Position numbers and translations under genes: made by a program
Notes under the pieces: model-generated
The model's database searches: none
Told to the model about the DNA's origin: nothing
What the model saw: only the letters and a program-made list of their open reading frames with translations
Origin: Candidatus Scybalocola faecigallinarum
GTDB taxonomy: Bacteria > Bacillota > Clostridia > Lachnospirales > Lachnospiraceae
Assembly: GCA_018711005.1 (NCBI GenBank)
Contig: DVIT01000011.1
Span: forward strand, 1-59,759
Length of the DNA: 59,759 bases
Direction: 5' to 3'
Shown here: in pieces, positions 1 through 7,782 of the stretch
Numbering within the stretch: position 1 is the first letter of the stretch
How the letters are laid out: the number at the start of each line of letters is the position of its first letter

Positions 1-106
1 CACAGCCTAACATCTTATCGATATTTTCCATCTCAGTATTTCTGGGATGGAGAGTATATAAAATTTCTTCATAATGGTCTTTAAAAATAGTCTGTAAAAT
101 ATTCAT
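1..106 (-). CDS. IS91-like transposase, N-terminal fragment
   Basis: Reading leftwards from an ATG at 106, the frame is open to the window edge and begins MNILQTIFKDHYEEILY, followed by LHPRNTEMENIDKML. This resembles the N-terminus of IS91-family (Y2-type) transposases common in Clostridia, which continue into a Cys-rich zinc-binding domain; that part lies outside the window. An AGGA a few bases upstream could serve as ribosome binding site. The family call is from memory of the N-terminal pattern, so it is moderately sure. The rest of the gene is missing only because the window ends. Confidence 0.6.
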   Translation of the reverse strand, partial: MNILQTIFKDHYEEILYTLHPRNTEMENIDKMLGC

Positions 107-141
107 AATCCTATTATGCAGGAAAACAGAACAAAAAGGAA

Positions 142-198
142 CCCCTAATTCCCCCATGAATGGGGGCTAGGGGGCTGAAGTGTCGAAGACACTTTTTT
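142..198. terminator. Two adjacent hairpins, the second terminator-like
   Basis: A strong hairpin pairs CCCCTA (142-147) with TAGGGG (168-173) and CCCCCAT (151-157) with ATGGGGG (160-166). Immediately after it, AAGTGTC (178-184) pairs with GACACTT (188-194) and is followed by TTTT, as in an intrinsic terminator on the plus strand. They lie just upstream of the transposase start, so they could also be structured ends of that element (inference). The rest of 107-316 shows no gene. Confidence 0.45.
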
Positions 199-316
199 AA
201 TTGGATTGTGCCAATGAGCTAATTGGGACCTTATGGAATTTTAAAACATGAGTAACCCCCAATATTTTCTCAAACAGGTTTTTCCTATTTACAGCATAAA
301 GATCTGTACTTTTTAA

Positions 317-976
317 TTATAACAGCTGAAATGTGTTCTTATCATAAATAATTAGACCATCTCGCTGCATATAGGACAATTCTCTGGTCACTGCACTACG
401 ATCCGCACACAGGTATTCAGCCAATTCGAGCCGTCCCAAAGGAATTGTAAATTGTTTGCTGCTCTGCTCCATAGCCTGTTGTCGTAAGTATGCTAATATT
501 TTTTCTCGAAGTGTCTTTTGGGAAATCACTTCAATTTTGTGCATCAACTGGACATTTTTATCGCCAATCAATTGGACCATGTTCTCAATCAGCCGATGAT
601 GGAAGGTACAGCTCATCTTACAGGAATGGATAACTTTGTGAAAGGGCAAAAACAAAATTTCACAGGGTGCAGCGGCCAAAAAGCTGACCTGTGCATCTAA
701 ATGACTTCCGCAGGAAAATGATTCCCCAAATAGTTCATTCTTTTTCATTACAACAAGAAGTGTTTGATAGCCTTCGGAGTCCACATTGACCATATGCACA
801 GTTCCAGACAATATAATACCAACATTTCTGACTTCATTGCTTTCCAAAAAAATAACTTCATCTTTCTGATATTTTTTCTGAAAACTTCCCAGGCAGGTCA
901 ACATTGCCGGAAGATCTTCCTCACGAATGCCTTTGAAAATTGGAAGTAAGGTTAGTTGTTCAATATCAAGCCTCAT
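317..976 (-). CDS. Crp/Fnr family transcriptional regulator
   Basis: This 219-residue protein has the Crp/Fnr layout: an N-terminal cyclic-nucleotide-binding-like beta-roll (about 10-120, with GIILSGTVHMV and NELFGESF), a dimerisation helix (about 120-150) and a C-terminal winged helix (about 155-219) with LAEYLCADRSAVTRELSYM as the recognition region. Cysteines are scattered (LTCLG, FSCGS, HSCKMSC) but do not form an obvious FNR-type 4Fe-4S quartet, so the signal is unknown. A good SD (GGAGGG) precedes the ATG. It is transcribed divergently from two HD-domain genes. A dyad overlapping its own -35 box suggests autoregulation. Family call is secure; ligand and targets are not. Confidence 0.9.
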   Translation of the reverse strand: MRLDIEQLTLLPIFKGIREEDLPAMLTCLGSFQKKYQKDEVIFLESNEVRNVGIILSGTVHMVNVDSEGYQTLLVVMKKNELFGESFSCGSHLDAQVSFLAAAPCEILFLPFHKVIHSCKMSCTFHHRLIENMVQLIGDKNVQLMHKIEVISQKTLREKILAYLRQQAMEQSSKQFTIPLGRLELAEYLCADRSAVTRELSYMQRDGLIIYDKNTFQLL

Positions 977-1000
977 GCTGTCCCTCCTTTCCTAATTTAA

Positions 1001-1029
1001 AGTATAGCATTTTGAATTATATGTTGCAA
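1001..1029 (-). promoter_or_regulatory. Sigma-A promoter of the Crp/Fnr gene
   Basis: On the minus strand, TTGCAA (1029-1024) and TATACT (1006-1001) are separated by exactly 17 bases, a near-consensus sigma-A promoter pointing at the Crp/Fnr gene start at 976. Confidence 0.7.
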
Positions 1030-1036
1030 GCGCAAC
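1023..1036. promoter_or_regulatory. Dyad operator candidate for the Crp/Fnr protein
   Basis: GTTGC-AAGC-GCAAC is a perfect 5-4-5 inverted repeat, the half-site geometry used by Crp/Fnr dimers. It overlaps the -35 box of the Crp/Fnr promoter and lies between the two divergent transcription units, so binding could regulate both (inference). Confidence 0.5.
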
Positions 1037-1096
1037 GCAAGACTCGTTTGTAATGTTATATTCTATAAAGAGATATTACAATCTTTTCATGAAAGG

Positions 1097-1612
1097 ATGA
1101 TTGTCAACGTGATAAACGATGAAACTCATCTCTTGTATAACGCAATGTGCTATGAGGAAGGGCATAGCAGGCGTACACAGCACATCCTTAAGGTTTACGC
1201 ATTGGCTAAATTATTGGGAGAGCAAGAGAAGCTTCCCGTCGAAGAACAGCAGATACTACAAGCAGCCGCGATTTTACATGATATTGCAATCAAGTATTGT
1301 AAAGAACATTATAACGGGGATGCCAGTCAAGATAATCAGAAGCAGGCGGTTCCGCTTCTTGTCACTCGTTTTTTAAAAGAAGCAAATTACATTCCCTCGT
1401 ATATTCCAAGAATTATCGACTTAGTTATCTGCCATCATGATTACGATGATATCAAAAACAAACTTTTACAGCTTCTGATAGAAGCAGATCTCATTGTAAA
1501 CTGTTACGAAACTCGCCCAGATCGAAAAAAAGCAGAATATATCAAAGGGCTTTTCCAAACTGATGGAGGGAAAGAGTTGTTGGCACTTTGTTTAAAAGAG
1601 GAAGTGAAATAG
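1097..1612 (+). CDS. HD-domain protein (first of a tandem pair)
   Basis: A small predicted metal-dependent phosphohydrolase of the HD superfamily. The metal-binding pattern is visible: an early His (HSRRTQHILKV), the diagnostic HD pair in AAAILHDIAIKY, a His pair in ICHHDYDD and a late Asp in LIEADLIVN. The substrate is unknown. The start is uncertain: the ATG at 1097 directly abuts the AAAGG motif, whereas a GTG at 1109 would have better spacing. It is followed 9 bases later by a paralogue of similar size, and both are divergent from a Crp/Fnr regulator, which suggests a small regulon controlled by that protein. Confidence 0.8.
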   Translation: MIVNVINDETHLLYNAMCYEEGHSRRTQHILKVYALAKLLGEQEKLPVEEQQILQAAAILHDIAIKYCKEHYNGDASQDNQKQAVPLLVTRFLKEANYIPSYIPRIIDLVICHHDYDDIKNKLLQLLIEADLIVNCYETRPDRKKAEYIKGLFQTDGGKELLALCLKEEVK

Positions 1613-1621
1613 GAGGACTTT

Positions 1622-2125
1622 ATGAATCTGGAAAAAATAATCGATCTTTTAACGCAAGAAATGATTGCTTTCAATCAAAACGATCCCCAGCGTATTCACC
1701 ATTTGATAAAGGTGCATCGCTTTGCACAGATGATTGGCCATATGGAACAGCTGGATGAACACACCCAGTTTTTAGCCGAATGTGCAGCACTGGTACACGA
1801 TATCGGAATCCGTCCGTCAGAAGAAAAATACGGAAGGTGTAATGGAAAATTGCAAGAGCAGGAAGGTCCTGCATATGCTCGAAAAATGTTAAAAAAGCTT
1901 AAGTTTGAAGAAACAGATATTGAACGCATCTGCTATTTGGTTGGCCATCATCACACTTACACAAATATAGACGGGATTGACTATCAAATTCTTGTGGAAG
2001 CGGATTTTTTAGTGAATTTTTATGAAGATAATCTGGGAAAGAACACAATAGAAACCACATTACAGAAGATTTTTCAAACAGAGTCAGGAAAAATGCTGTG
2101 CAGACTTTGTTATTTGAGTTACTGA
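1622..2125 (+). CDS. HD-domain protein (second of a tandem pair)
   Basis: A 167-residue paralogue of the preceding gene with the same order of motifs: IHHLIKVHRFAQMIGH, then the HD pair in CAALVHDIGIRPS, the His triplet in LVGHHHTYTN and the late Asp in LVEADFLVNFYED. It starts at an ATG with a good SD (AGGAGG, 1611-1616). The close spacing and shared fold point to a gene duplication within one operon. A nucleotide or phosphate-ester hydrolase activity is expected from the family, but the substrate cannot be read from the sequence. Confidence 0.85.
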   Translation: MNLEKIIDLLTQEMIAFNQNDPQRIHHLIKVHRFAQMIGHMEQLDEHTQFLAECAALVHDIGIRPSEEKYGRCNGKLQEQEGPAYARKMLKKLKFEETDIERICYLVGHHHTYTNIDGIDYQILVEADFLVNFYEDNLGKNTIETTLQKIFQTESGKMLCRLCYLSY

Positions 2126-2131
2126 GGGAGT

Positions 2132-2450
2132 ATGGCTATGGAAGATAAAAAGCAAACTCGAATTTTACTGGTCAATGATATGGCGGGGTATGGAAAGGTC
2201 GCCTTATCTGTCATGATTCCTGTTTTATCTCACTTGAAATTTGAAACTTTCAATTTGCCGACTGCACTCGTTTCCAACACTCTGGATTATGGGCAGTTTG
2301 ATATTTTGGACACAACAGAATATATGGAAAATACGCTTCTGGTATGGAAGAAACTCATGTTTTCTTTCGACGCAATCTGTACTGGATTTATTGTGTCAGA
2401 AAAACAATCATAAGTTTATTATATGTGAACTTGGTAGAGAATATACATAA
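2132..2450 (+). pseudogene. Pyridoxamine-kinase-like gene, frameshifted and truncated
   Basis: The frame starting at 2132 (or ATG 2138, better spaced from GAGGGAG) encodes only 93 residues. It resembles the N-terminal third of PdxY-like pyridoxamine kinases of the ribokinase fold: RILLVNDMAGYGKVALSVM, then LPTALVSNTLD, then ICTGFIVSEKQ. Around 2408-2412 the coding continues in the next frame as KFIICELGREYT, which fits the family, and stops near 2450. A full enzyme has about 280 residues, so the ATP-binding C-terminus is absent. The gene sits directly behind the HD pair and was probably part of their operon. It ends at a rearrangement junction with an unrelated permease fragment. Confidence 0.7.
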
Positions 2451-2460
2451 AAGATTGTGC

Positions 2461-3246
2461 AGTCTCCCTGTAACCGCCCTCAGAGATGTGGCAATGGATG
2501 TGAGAGTTCCATTTTAAATTCCTGCCAAAAGTAAGGAACATACCCAGGTCATAACAGATGCAGGAGAATTGGCCCTTGCCGGGCAGCCCTGTTATGAGGA
2601 AAATATGGGAGAAAACTTATATAATTCCTATACAAATGTCCTCTATGTCTTTCCGGATCAGATTTGTGAAAAGCTGCTGGGCGTCATGCGCAACCGTTAT
2701 ATTACAACCACAGAAACCATTTCTTATGAAAATGCCCGTCAGCTGGACCAGACCTTTTCCAGTGTCTACCCGGAGGCGGCCGACACTGGCGTCCAATATG
2801 GGATCCGTCTGAGTACCCTGCAGATTAATAGTACAAAAGCCGGTAATTTTGTATTGCAGGCCGCCATGCTTTACGGCGCAGTTGTGCTCATGGTTATTTG
2901 CCTGACAATATTATCCCTGCAGCAGCTTTTAGATGCCGGCCAGTATAAGTACCGGTTTTCGGTCCTGCGAAAGCTTGGGGTTGAGGAACAGCGTATAGAT
3001 AAGCTGGTGCTAAAGCAGCTGGGCGTCTGGTTCGGGCTTCCCATAGGTGTTGCGATGGTTGTGGCGGCTGTTGTTATTGCCTGTTTTATCCAGACCATAT
3101 CCGCAGAAATCGCGGCCTATGTAGGATTTTTTGCCTTGCTGCTGCAGATGGGAGTGATCGCGGGAATTTTAGTCTTGCTGTTAACGTGTTATTTTATAAG
3201 CACATGGCTCCTTTTTAAGCGGACTGTGAAAACCCCGGAGATGTAA
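2461..3246 (+). pseudogene. FtsX-type ABC permease, C-terminal remnant
   Basis: From ATG 2569 a 225-residue frame encodes the C-terminal end of an FtsX/MacB-like permease: an extracytoplasmic stretch (to about residue 98) followed by three hydrophobic segments (LYGAVVLMVICLTILSLQQ, GVWFGLPIGVAMVVAAVVIA and a third ending in LLTCYFISTWLL) and the cytoplasmic loop with RFSVLRKLGVEEQRID that is typical of the family. The same frame continues upstream but is interrupted by a TAA at 2515. Complete relatives have 600-900 residues and a partner ATPase; neither is present. This is the 3' remnant of a deleted transporter. Confidence 0.65.
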
Positions 3247-3253
3247 GAAAAAG

Positions 3254-3280
3254 AGGCCTGCGTATTTACTGTGCGGGCCT
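3254..3280 (+). terminator. Weak hairpin after the permease remnant
   Basis: AGGCCTGC (3254-3261) can pair with GCGGGCCT (3273-3280) with one wobble pair. There is no clear T-tract, so termination is only possible, not shown. Confidence 0.3.
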
Positions 3281-3314
3281 GCTCAGTCCCAGCCTTCGCC
3301 TGGCAAAACCCCTA

Positions 3315-3343
3315 TAGACGTATACAAAAAGGCAAAGTATAAT
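3315..3343 (+). promoter_or_regulatory. Promoter of the GH3 gene
   Basis: TAGACG (3315-3320) and a perfect TATAAT (3338-3343) are 17 bases apart, upstream of the GH3 beta-glucosidase. The -35 matches four of six consensus positions. Confidence 0.5.
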
Positions 3344-3416
3344 AGATATATCAGCTTTTATTGAACGGCTGCCATTCCGGCATACTTATAAATGTCGGGA
3401 TTGCAGCGTGAAGTTT

Positions 3417-3459
3417 AGGATCCCCGGGGGGATTCCTCTCTGCCGTAAAAAACACGGCA
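3417..3459 (+). promoter_or_regulatory. Two hairpins in the GH3 mRNA leader
   Basis: Within the expected leader, AGGA/TCCT and TCCCC/GGGGA arms form a hairpin at about 3417-3436, and TGCCGT (3441-3446) pairs with ACGGCA (3454-3459) just before the Shine-Dalgarno site. Neither is followed by a T-tract, so a role in translation or mRNA stability is likelier than termination (inference). Confidence 0.35.
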
Positions 3460-3483
3460 AAGCTAATGAAAGGAGAAGGAAAG

Positions 3484-6027
3484 TTGAAAAAATATTATGC
3501 TTACCAAAATGATGAAGTAACTTCCCTGGAACGGGAGAATCAGGAAGCTGTAAGAAAAAATGCCGGCGAGTATATGGTGCTTTTGGAAAATAACGGGGTT
3601 TTGCCTTTGGGCACTGGCGGGAAAAATATTGCCCTGTATGGAAACGGGGTGCGCCATACCATTAAAGGGGGCACCGGCTCCGGCGATGTGAACACCCGCC
3701 AGGTGGTCAACGTCCAGCAGGGATTTGAGGCCGCCGGATTTACAGTGACCACTCAGTTATGGCTGGATGCCTATGACCGGCGGCTGGATCAGGCCATGAC
3801 CCAGTATATGGATACGATCCGGCAGATGATGGAAGAAAAAAATATGCCTGCGCTGATCGCCATGATGGGCATGCCCTTTACTCCGCCGGAAATCCCGGCG
3901 ATCACTGACCGGGATGTGGAAGCATCCCAAACAGACACTGCTATTTATGTGTTATCCAGAAATTCCGGAGAAGGAAGCGACCGGCGCTATGAAAAAGGCG
4001 ATTACCTTCTCAGCGACTCCGAGGAAGCCGCTTTGAGATTTTTAGGGAGCCGATATAAGAATTTTATCGTCCTTTTAAATACCGGCGGTATTATTGATAC
4101 AACCGTTCTTCGGGCCATCCCGGGCATTGACGCCCTTATGGTTGTGGGGCAGACGGGAAATATGGGCGGTCATATGATCGCCGATGTTGTTACCGGCGTG
4201 TGCGTGCCTTCCGGAAAATTAACGGACACATGGGCGGCAGATTACTTTGACTATCCATCCTCTGCATCTTTCAGCCACAATAACGGCAACTTAGAGGATG
4301 AATATTATACCGAAGGCATTTATGTAGGCTACAGGTATTTCGATACCTTTGGAGTTACGCCCAACTATTGCTTTGGCTATGGCAAAGGCTACACGGATTT
4401 TTCCATGGCTGTGACTGAGATCGTTCTTGAAAAGAACAAGGTTAAGATTTATGTGGATGTGGAAAATACAGGCGATCAATTTCCCGGCAAAGAAGTTGTC
4501 CAGGTGTATTATTCTGCGCCGGAGGGAAGCCTTAAAAAGCCTTTCCAGGAGCTGGCGGCATTTGAAAAAACACCTATGCTGGCGCCGGGAGAAAAGGCAC
4601 AGCTTTGCCTGAGCTTCTCCCTGGAGGACATGGCTTCCTACAGCGAAGACGCGGCGGCATGGCTGCTGGAAGAAGGGGACTATATTCTCCGCGTGGGAAA
4701 CAGCTCCAGAAATACCAGGATCTGCGGCGCAGTACGGCTGGAAAAGACTGTGATCACGAAGCAGCTTAAAAACTGCTTCCCGGATGATATAAAACTGGAA
4801 GAAATCCGGCCTAAAGAAGATCAATCTAAAGAAGATCAACCCAAAGAAGCTCTGCTTAAAGCAGATCCTGCAGATATTTCCTATGAGGAAGCTGTTTATA
4901 CAAAAGAGCATCCGGTTTACTTAAATCACAGTCCCCAAAAGACGCTGACTCTGGAGGATGTGCGGGCGGATCATGGGCTTCTTGAGGACTTTATTGCCCA
5001 AATGTCTGTGGAGGACATGGCTGATCTGTGTGTAGGAGCTGCCAGGAGCGGCGGTGCAAACATTGTGGGAAATGCCGGACGCCTGGTGCCGGGCGCTGCG
5101 GGGGAGACCATTTCCCGTCTGGAAGATACGAAAAAGATTCCTCCGGTCATTATGGCAGACGGCCCGGCCGGACTGCGTTTGCAGCCCCACTTTAAGGCCA
5201 TGCCTGACGGGACGCTGATCCCGGGCGGCAAGATCCGGGGAAATGACAGAGAGCCATTTCCGGAAAATGTTCCAAAAGAAGCCATTGATTATTACCAATA
5301 TTGTACCGCCATTCCTGTGGCCAGCACCCTGGCCCAGTCGTGGAACATGGATCTGGTAGAGTCTATGGGCGCTTTGGTGGGTCGGGAAATGAAGCAGTTC
5401 CATATCCATCTTTGGTTGGCACCGGGAATGAATATCCACAGAAATCCTTTGTGCGGCCGGAACTTTGAATATTATTCCGAAGATCCGAGGCTGTCCGGGC
5501 GGTGTGCTGCCGCGTGTACCAGGGGCGTCCAGTCTCACGGCGGACAGGGAACGACCATTAAGCATTTTGCAGCCAATAACCAGGAAGATAACCGGATGTT
5601 TACAAACGCCCATATCAGCGAGCGGGCATTAAGGGAAATCTACCTGAAAGGCTTTGAGATCGCTGTGAAGGAATCTCAGCCTTATGCCATTATGACGTCC
5701 TACAACCTGATCAATGGCATCCATGCAGCCAACAATTATGATCTTTTACAGTCTGTGGCCAGAGATGAATGGGGATTTAAAGGCATTGTAATGACGGATT
5801 GGTATACGTCCCAGAATACGGCCTTTATGGGATTGCCTTCCGGCAAATATTCCTGGTCCGATCCGGCTCTTTGTATTAAAGCAGGCAATGACCTTCAAAT
5901 GCCGGGCTGCGATCAGAATGCCGCAGACATTGTTTCAGCCATTTACAGCAAAAAGGTTCTCAGTCTGGGAGATCTTCAGTTTACAGTGAGAAATCTCCTG
6001 GAGCTTATATTAAAGGTTACACAATGA
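3484..6027 (+). CDS. GH3 beta-glucosidase with reversed domain order
   Basis: A cytosolic family 3 glycoside hydrolase of about 847 residues with no signal peptide. The usual order is swapped. The C-terminal-type domain comes first (about 20-290, with VRKNAGEYMVLLENNGVLPL), then a fibronectin-III-like domain (about 295-400, PGKEVVQVYYSAPEG). A charged linker with repeated KEDQ follows (about 440-460), then the (beta/alpha)8 catalytic domain (about 500-847: MADGPAGLR, GRNFEYYSEDP, KHFAANNQEDNR). The nucleophile is the Asp of GIVMTDWY, about residue 772. Such inverted GH3 enzymes are known from Ruminococcus and Butyrivibrio. An in-frame ATG lies at 3466, but AAGGAG (3469-3474) is ideally spaced for the TTG at 3484, which I prefer. 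It should release glucose or similar sugars from imported glucosides. Confidence 0.92.
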   Translation: MKKYYAYQNDEVTSLERENQEAVRKNAGEYMVLLENNGVLPLGTGGKNIALYGNGVRHTIKGGTGSGDVNTRQVVNVQQGFEAAGFTVTTQLWLDAYDRRLDQAMTQYMDTIRQMMEEKNMPALIAMMGMPFTPPEIPAITDRDVEASQTDTAIYVLSRNSGEGSDRRYEKGDYLLSDSEEAALRFLGSRYKNFIVLLNTGGIIDTTVLRAIPGIDALMVVGQTGNMGGHMIADVVTGVCVPSGKLTDTWAADYFDYPSSASFSHNNGNLEDEYYTEGIYVGYRYFDTFGVTPNYCFGYGKGYTDFSMAVTEIVLEKNKVKIYVDVENTGDQFPGKEVVQVYYSAPEGSLKKPFQELAAFEKTPMLAPGEKAQLCLSFSLEDMASYSEDAAAWLLEEGDYILRVGNSSRNTRICGAVRLEKTVITKQLKNCFPDDIKLEEIRPKEDQSKEDQPKEALLKADPADISYEEAVYTKEHPVYLNHSPQKTLTLEDVRADHGLLEDFIAQMSVEDMADLCVGAARSGGANIVGNAGRLVPGAAGETISRLEDTKKIPPVIMADGPAGLRLQPHFKAMPDGTLIPGGKIRGNDREPFPENVPKEAIDYYQYCTAIPVASTLAQSWNMDLVESMGALVGREMKQFHIHLWLAPGMNIHRNPLCGRNFEYYSEDPRLSGRCAAACTRGVQSHGGQGTTIKHFAANNQEDNRMFTNAHISERALREIYLKGFEIAVKESQPYAIMTSYNLINGIHAANNYDLLQSVARDEWGFKGIVMTDWYTSQNTAFMGLPSGKYSWSDPALCIKAGNDLQMPGCDQNAADIVSAIYSKKVLSLGDLQFTVRNLLELILKVTQ

Positions 6028-6524
6028 ATGTAAAAAATGCGATTTTAAACCCTCTGGCCATGTTTTTGATCGGCCTGCTGACCGGCTTTGTGGTGAAGGA
6101 AATAGACATACACTTTTATGCCCAGACCTTTGGCATATCCTTAAGCGATATATTTTCCCAGGCCGGGGTGTGGATCGTTATAGGCGTGGCCATTAGCTTA
6201 TACAGCAAAAGCACAAAATTTGCCATGGCCAATATCTTTACCTTTTGCATTGGCATGCTGATCACCTATTATATTACGGCCATGGTGACCGATTCGGTTT
6301 ACGGCTGGACCTATATTAAAGGGTGGACGGTCTTTGCGTGTATTTCTCCGTTTATGGCCTTTTTGGTCACCCGAACCAAAAAGAAGGGGTTTTTGTCCCT
6401 GGCCATTAAAATCGGAATTTTTGCCGCATACATTTTTATGACTCTTTTGCTGGGAGGATTTATCAAGGTTTATGACCTGGTATTTTTCCTCATCCTGATC
6501 TGCATGCTGTTTTTGAAAAAATAA
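6024..6524 (+). CDS. Small integral membrane protein, unknown function
   Basis: A 166-residue, very hydrophobic protein with about five membrane segments (for example FLIGLLTGFVV, GVWIVIGVAISLY, MANIFTFCIGMLITYYITA and a C-terminal VFFLILICMLFL) and short loops, one of them basic (TRTKKKG). Its ATG overlaps the stop of the GH3 gene by four bases (ATGA), so the two are translationally coupled. It resembles small uncharacterised Firmicutes membrane proteins (possibly the DUF6518 group, unsure). No active-site motif is visible. Confidence 0.7.
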   Translation: MNVKNAILNPLAMFLIGLLTGFVVKEIDIHFYAQTFGISLSDIFSQAGVWIVIGVAISLYSKSTKFAMANIFTFCIGMLITYYITAMVTDSVYGWTYIKGWTVFACISPFMAFLVTRTKKKGFLSLAIKIGIFAAYIFMTLLLGGFIKVYDLVFFLILICMLFLKK

Positions 6525-6561
6525 TTGTAGTAGCGCTTGCCATGGATTTGTGAAAAAGCCC

Positions 6562-6590
6562 TTGACAGATTTATATAGTGGTGTTATATT
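6562..6590 (+). promoter_or_regulatory. Strong promoter of the J-domain gene
   Basis: A consensus TTGACA (6562-6567) and TATATT (6585-6590) with a 17-base spacer precede the J-domain protein gene. Confidence 0.8.
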
Positions 6591-6610
6591 ACAAATAGAA
6601 CAGATATAAC
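6583..6610. promoter_or_regulatory. Dyad overlapping the -10 box
   Basis: GTTATAT (6583-6589) and ATATAAC (6604-6610) form a perfect 7-base inverted repeat with a 14-base spacer, starting inside the -10 region and extending over the transcription start. This placement suits a repressor operator. It is not the CIRCE element bound by HrcA. Confidence 0.4.
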
Positions 6611-6685
6611 ATATTGAAGCTTAAAGTCTGTCCTTATTTAAAGAGGGCATAGAACGGCCGTCATTAATGATTGAGGGTGATTGTC

Positions 6686-7702
6686 ATGGAAAGTAAGAGA
6701 GACTATTACGAAGTTTTAGGTGTAAGCAAAACAGCCGATGAAGCGGCAATTAAAAAAGCATATAGAAAATTGGCGAAAAAGTATCATCCGGATACAAATG
6801 CCGGAGATGCTCATGCAGAGCAGATGTTTAAAGAGATCACAGAGGCGTACTCTGTGTTAAGCGATCCGCAGAAACGTAAGCTGTATGACCAGTTCGGCCA
6901 TGCCGCCTTTGACGGGACGGGGCCGGATCCTTCGGCTGCCGGCGGATATTACGGCGGAAACAGCCAGGGCGGTTATCAGACCTGGCACTTTGAAGGCCAG
7001 GATATGGATGACATTTTCGGAGATATTTTCGGAGATTTCTTTCATGGGAACAGCAGTACCGGCCGGCGGAGCCAAAGCTTTCATTTTAACTCCGGCAGCG
7101 GATTTGGCAGCCAGGATTTCGGGGGTCGGGGCTTTGACGGCGGAAGCTTTCGCAGCCGGGGCCAGGATATGAATGCTCAGATCACAGTAAGCTTTGACGA
7201 CGCGGCCTTTGGCTGTGACAAAGTAATCCGGCTCCAGGACGAACGGGGAAGCGTCCAGTCTCTGCAGATCCATATACCTGCCGGCATCGACGACGGAAAG
7301 ACGATCCGTTTAAGGGGCAAAGGCGCGCCTGGCGCTGGCGGTTTGGAGCCGGGAGACCTGCTTATCAAGGTCAATGTGGAAACCCGTCCGGATTTTTCAA
7401 GAAAGGGTATGGATGTATATTCCACCATCCAGATTCCCTTTACCACCGCTGTTTTTGGCGGTGAAGTCACCGTGCCCACCTTAAAAGGCCAGGTGCGGTG
7501 CAATATTAAGGCCGGGACTCAGTCCGGCTCCAAGATCCGACTCAAGGGCAAGGGGATTGTGTCCATGAGCGATCCGTCTCAGTACGGAGACCAGTATGTG
7601 ACAGTGCAGATCCAGGTGCCCAGGTATTTAAGCCCGGAAGCACAGCAAAAGCTTAAAGAATTTGAAGCTGCCTGCAAAAAATCCGGATTCAGCGCCGCAT
7701 AA
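6686..7702 (+). CDS. J-domain co-chaperone without zinc finger (CbpA-like)
   Basis: A 338-residue Hsp40 of class II. It has an N-terminal J domain (about 1-70, YYEVLGVSKTADEAA and the HPD motif in KYHPDTN that stimulates the DnaK ATPase). A long Gly/Phe/Ser-rich region follows (about 80-165), then the two beta-sandwich substrate-binding domains (about 170-335, with IHIPAGIDDGKTIRLRGKG). The CxxCxGxG zinc repeats of DnaJ are absent. An in-frame TTG exists at 6671, but GAGGG is correctly spaced for ATG 6686. It has its own consensus promoter and a strong terminator, so it is monocistronic and not in a dnaK operon. It probably acts as an accessory stress co-chaperone. Confidence 0.93.
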   Translation: MESKRDYYEVLGVSKTADEAAIKKAYRKLAKKYHPDTNAGDAHAEQMFKEITEAYSVLSDPQKRKLYDQFGHAAFDGTGPDPSAAGGYYGGNSQGGYQTWHFEGQDMDDIFGDIFGDFFHGNSSTGRRSQSFHFNSGSGFGSQDFGGRGFDGGSFRSRGQDMNAQITVSFDDAAFGCDKVIRLQDERGSVQSLQIHIPAGIDDGKTIRLRGKGAPGAGGLEPGDLLIKVNVETRPDFSRKGMDVYSTIQIPFTTAVFGGEVTVPTLKGQVRCNIKAGTQSGSKIRLKGKGIVSMSDPSQYGDQYVTVQIQVPRYLSPEAQQKLKEFEAACKKSGFSAA

Positions 7703-7707
7703 TACAG

Positions 7708-7761
7708 AACGCTTCCTTAAGATATGGCCAGGTGTGCCAAAGCTTAAGGAAGCGTTTTTTT
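7708..7761 (+). terminator. Intrinsic terminator of the J-domain gene
   Basis: AACGCTTCCTTAAG (7708-7721) pairs perfectly with CTTAAGGAAGCGTT (7743-7756) and runs into a T-tract. Confidence 0.9.
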
Positions 7762-7782
7762 GTTCAGGAAAGCATTTTTATT

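Noticed and set aside
4291-5613. Two minus-strand frames inside the GH3 gene
   Set aside because: They are antisense to well-conserved GH3 domains and have no family features or start signals.
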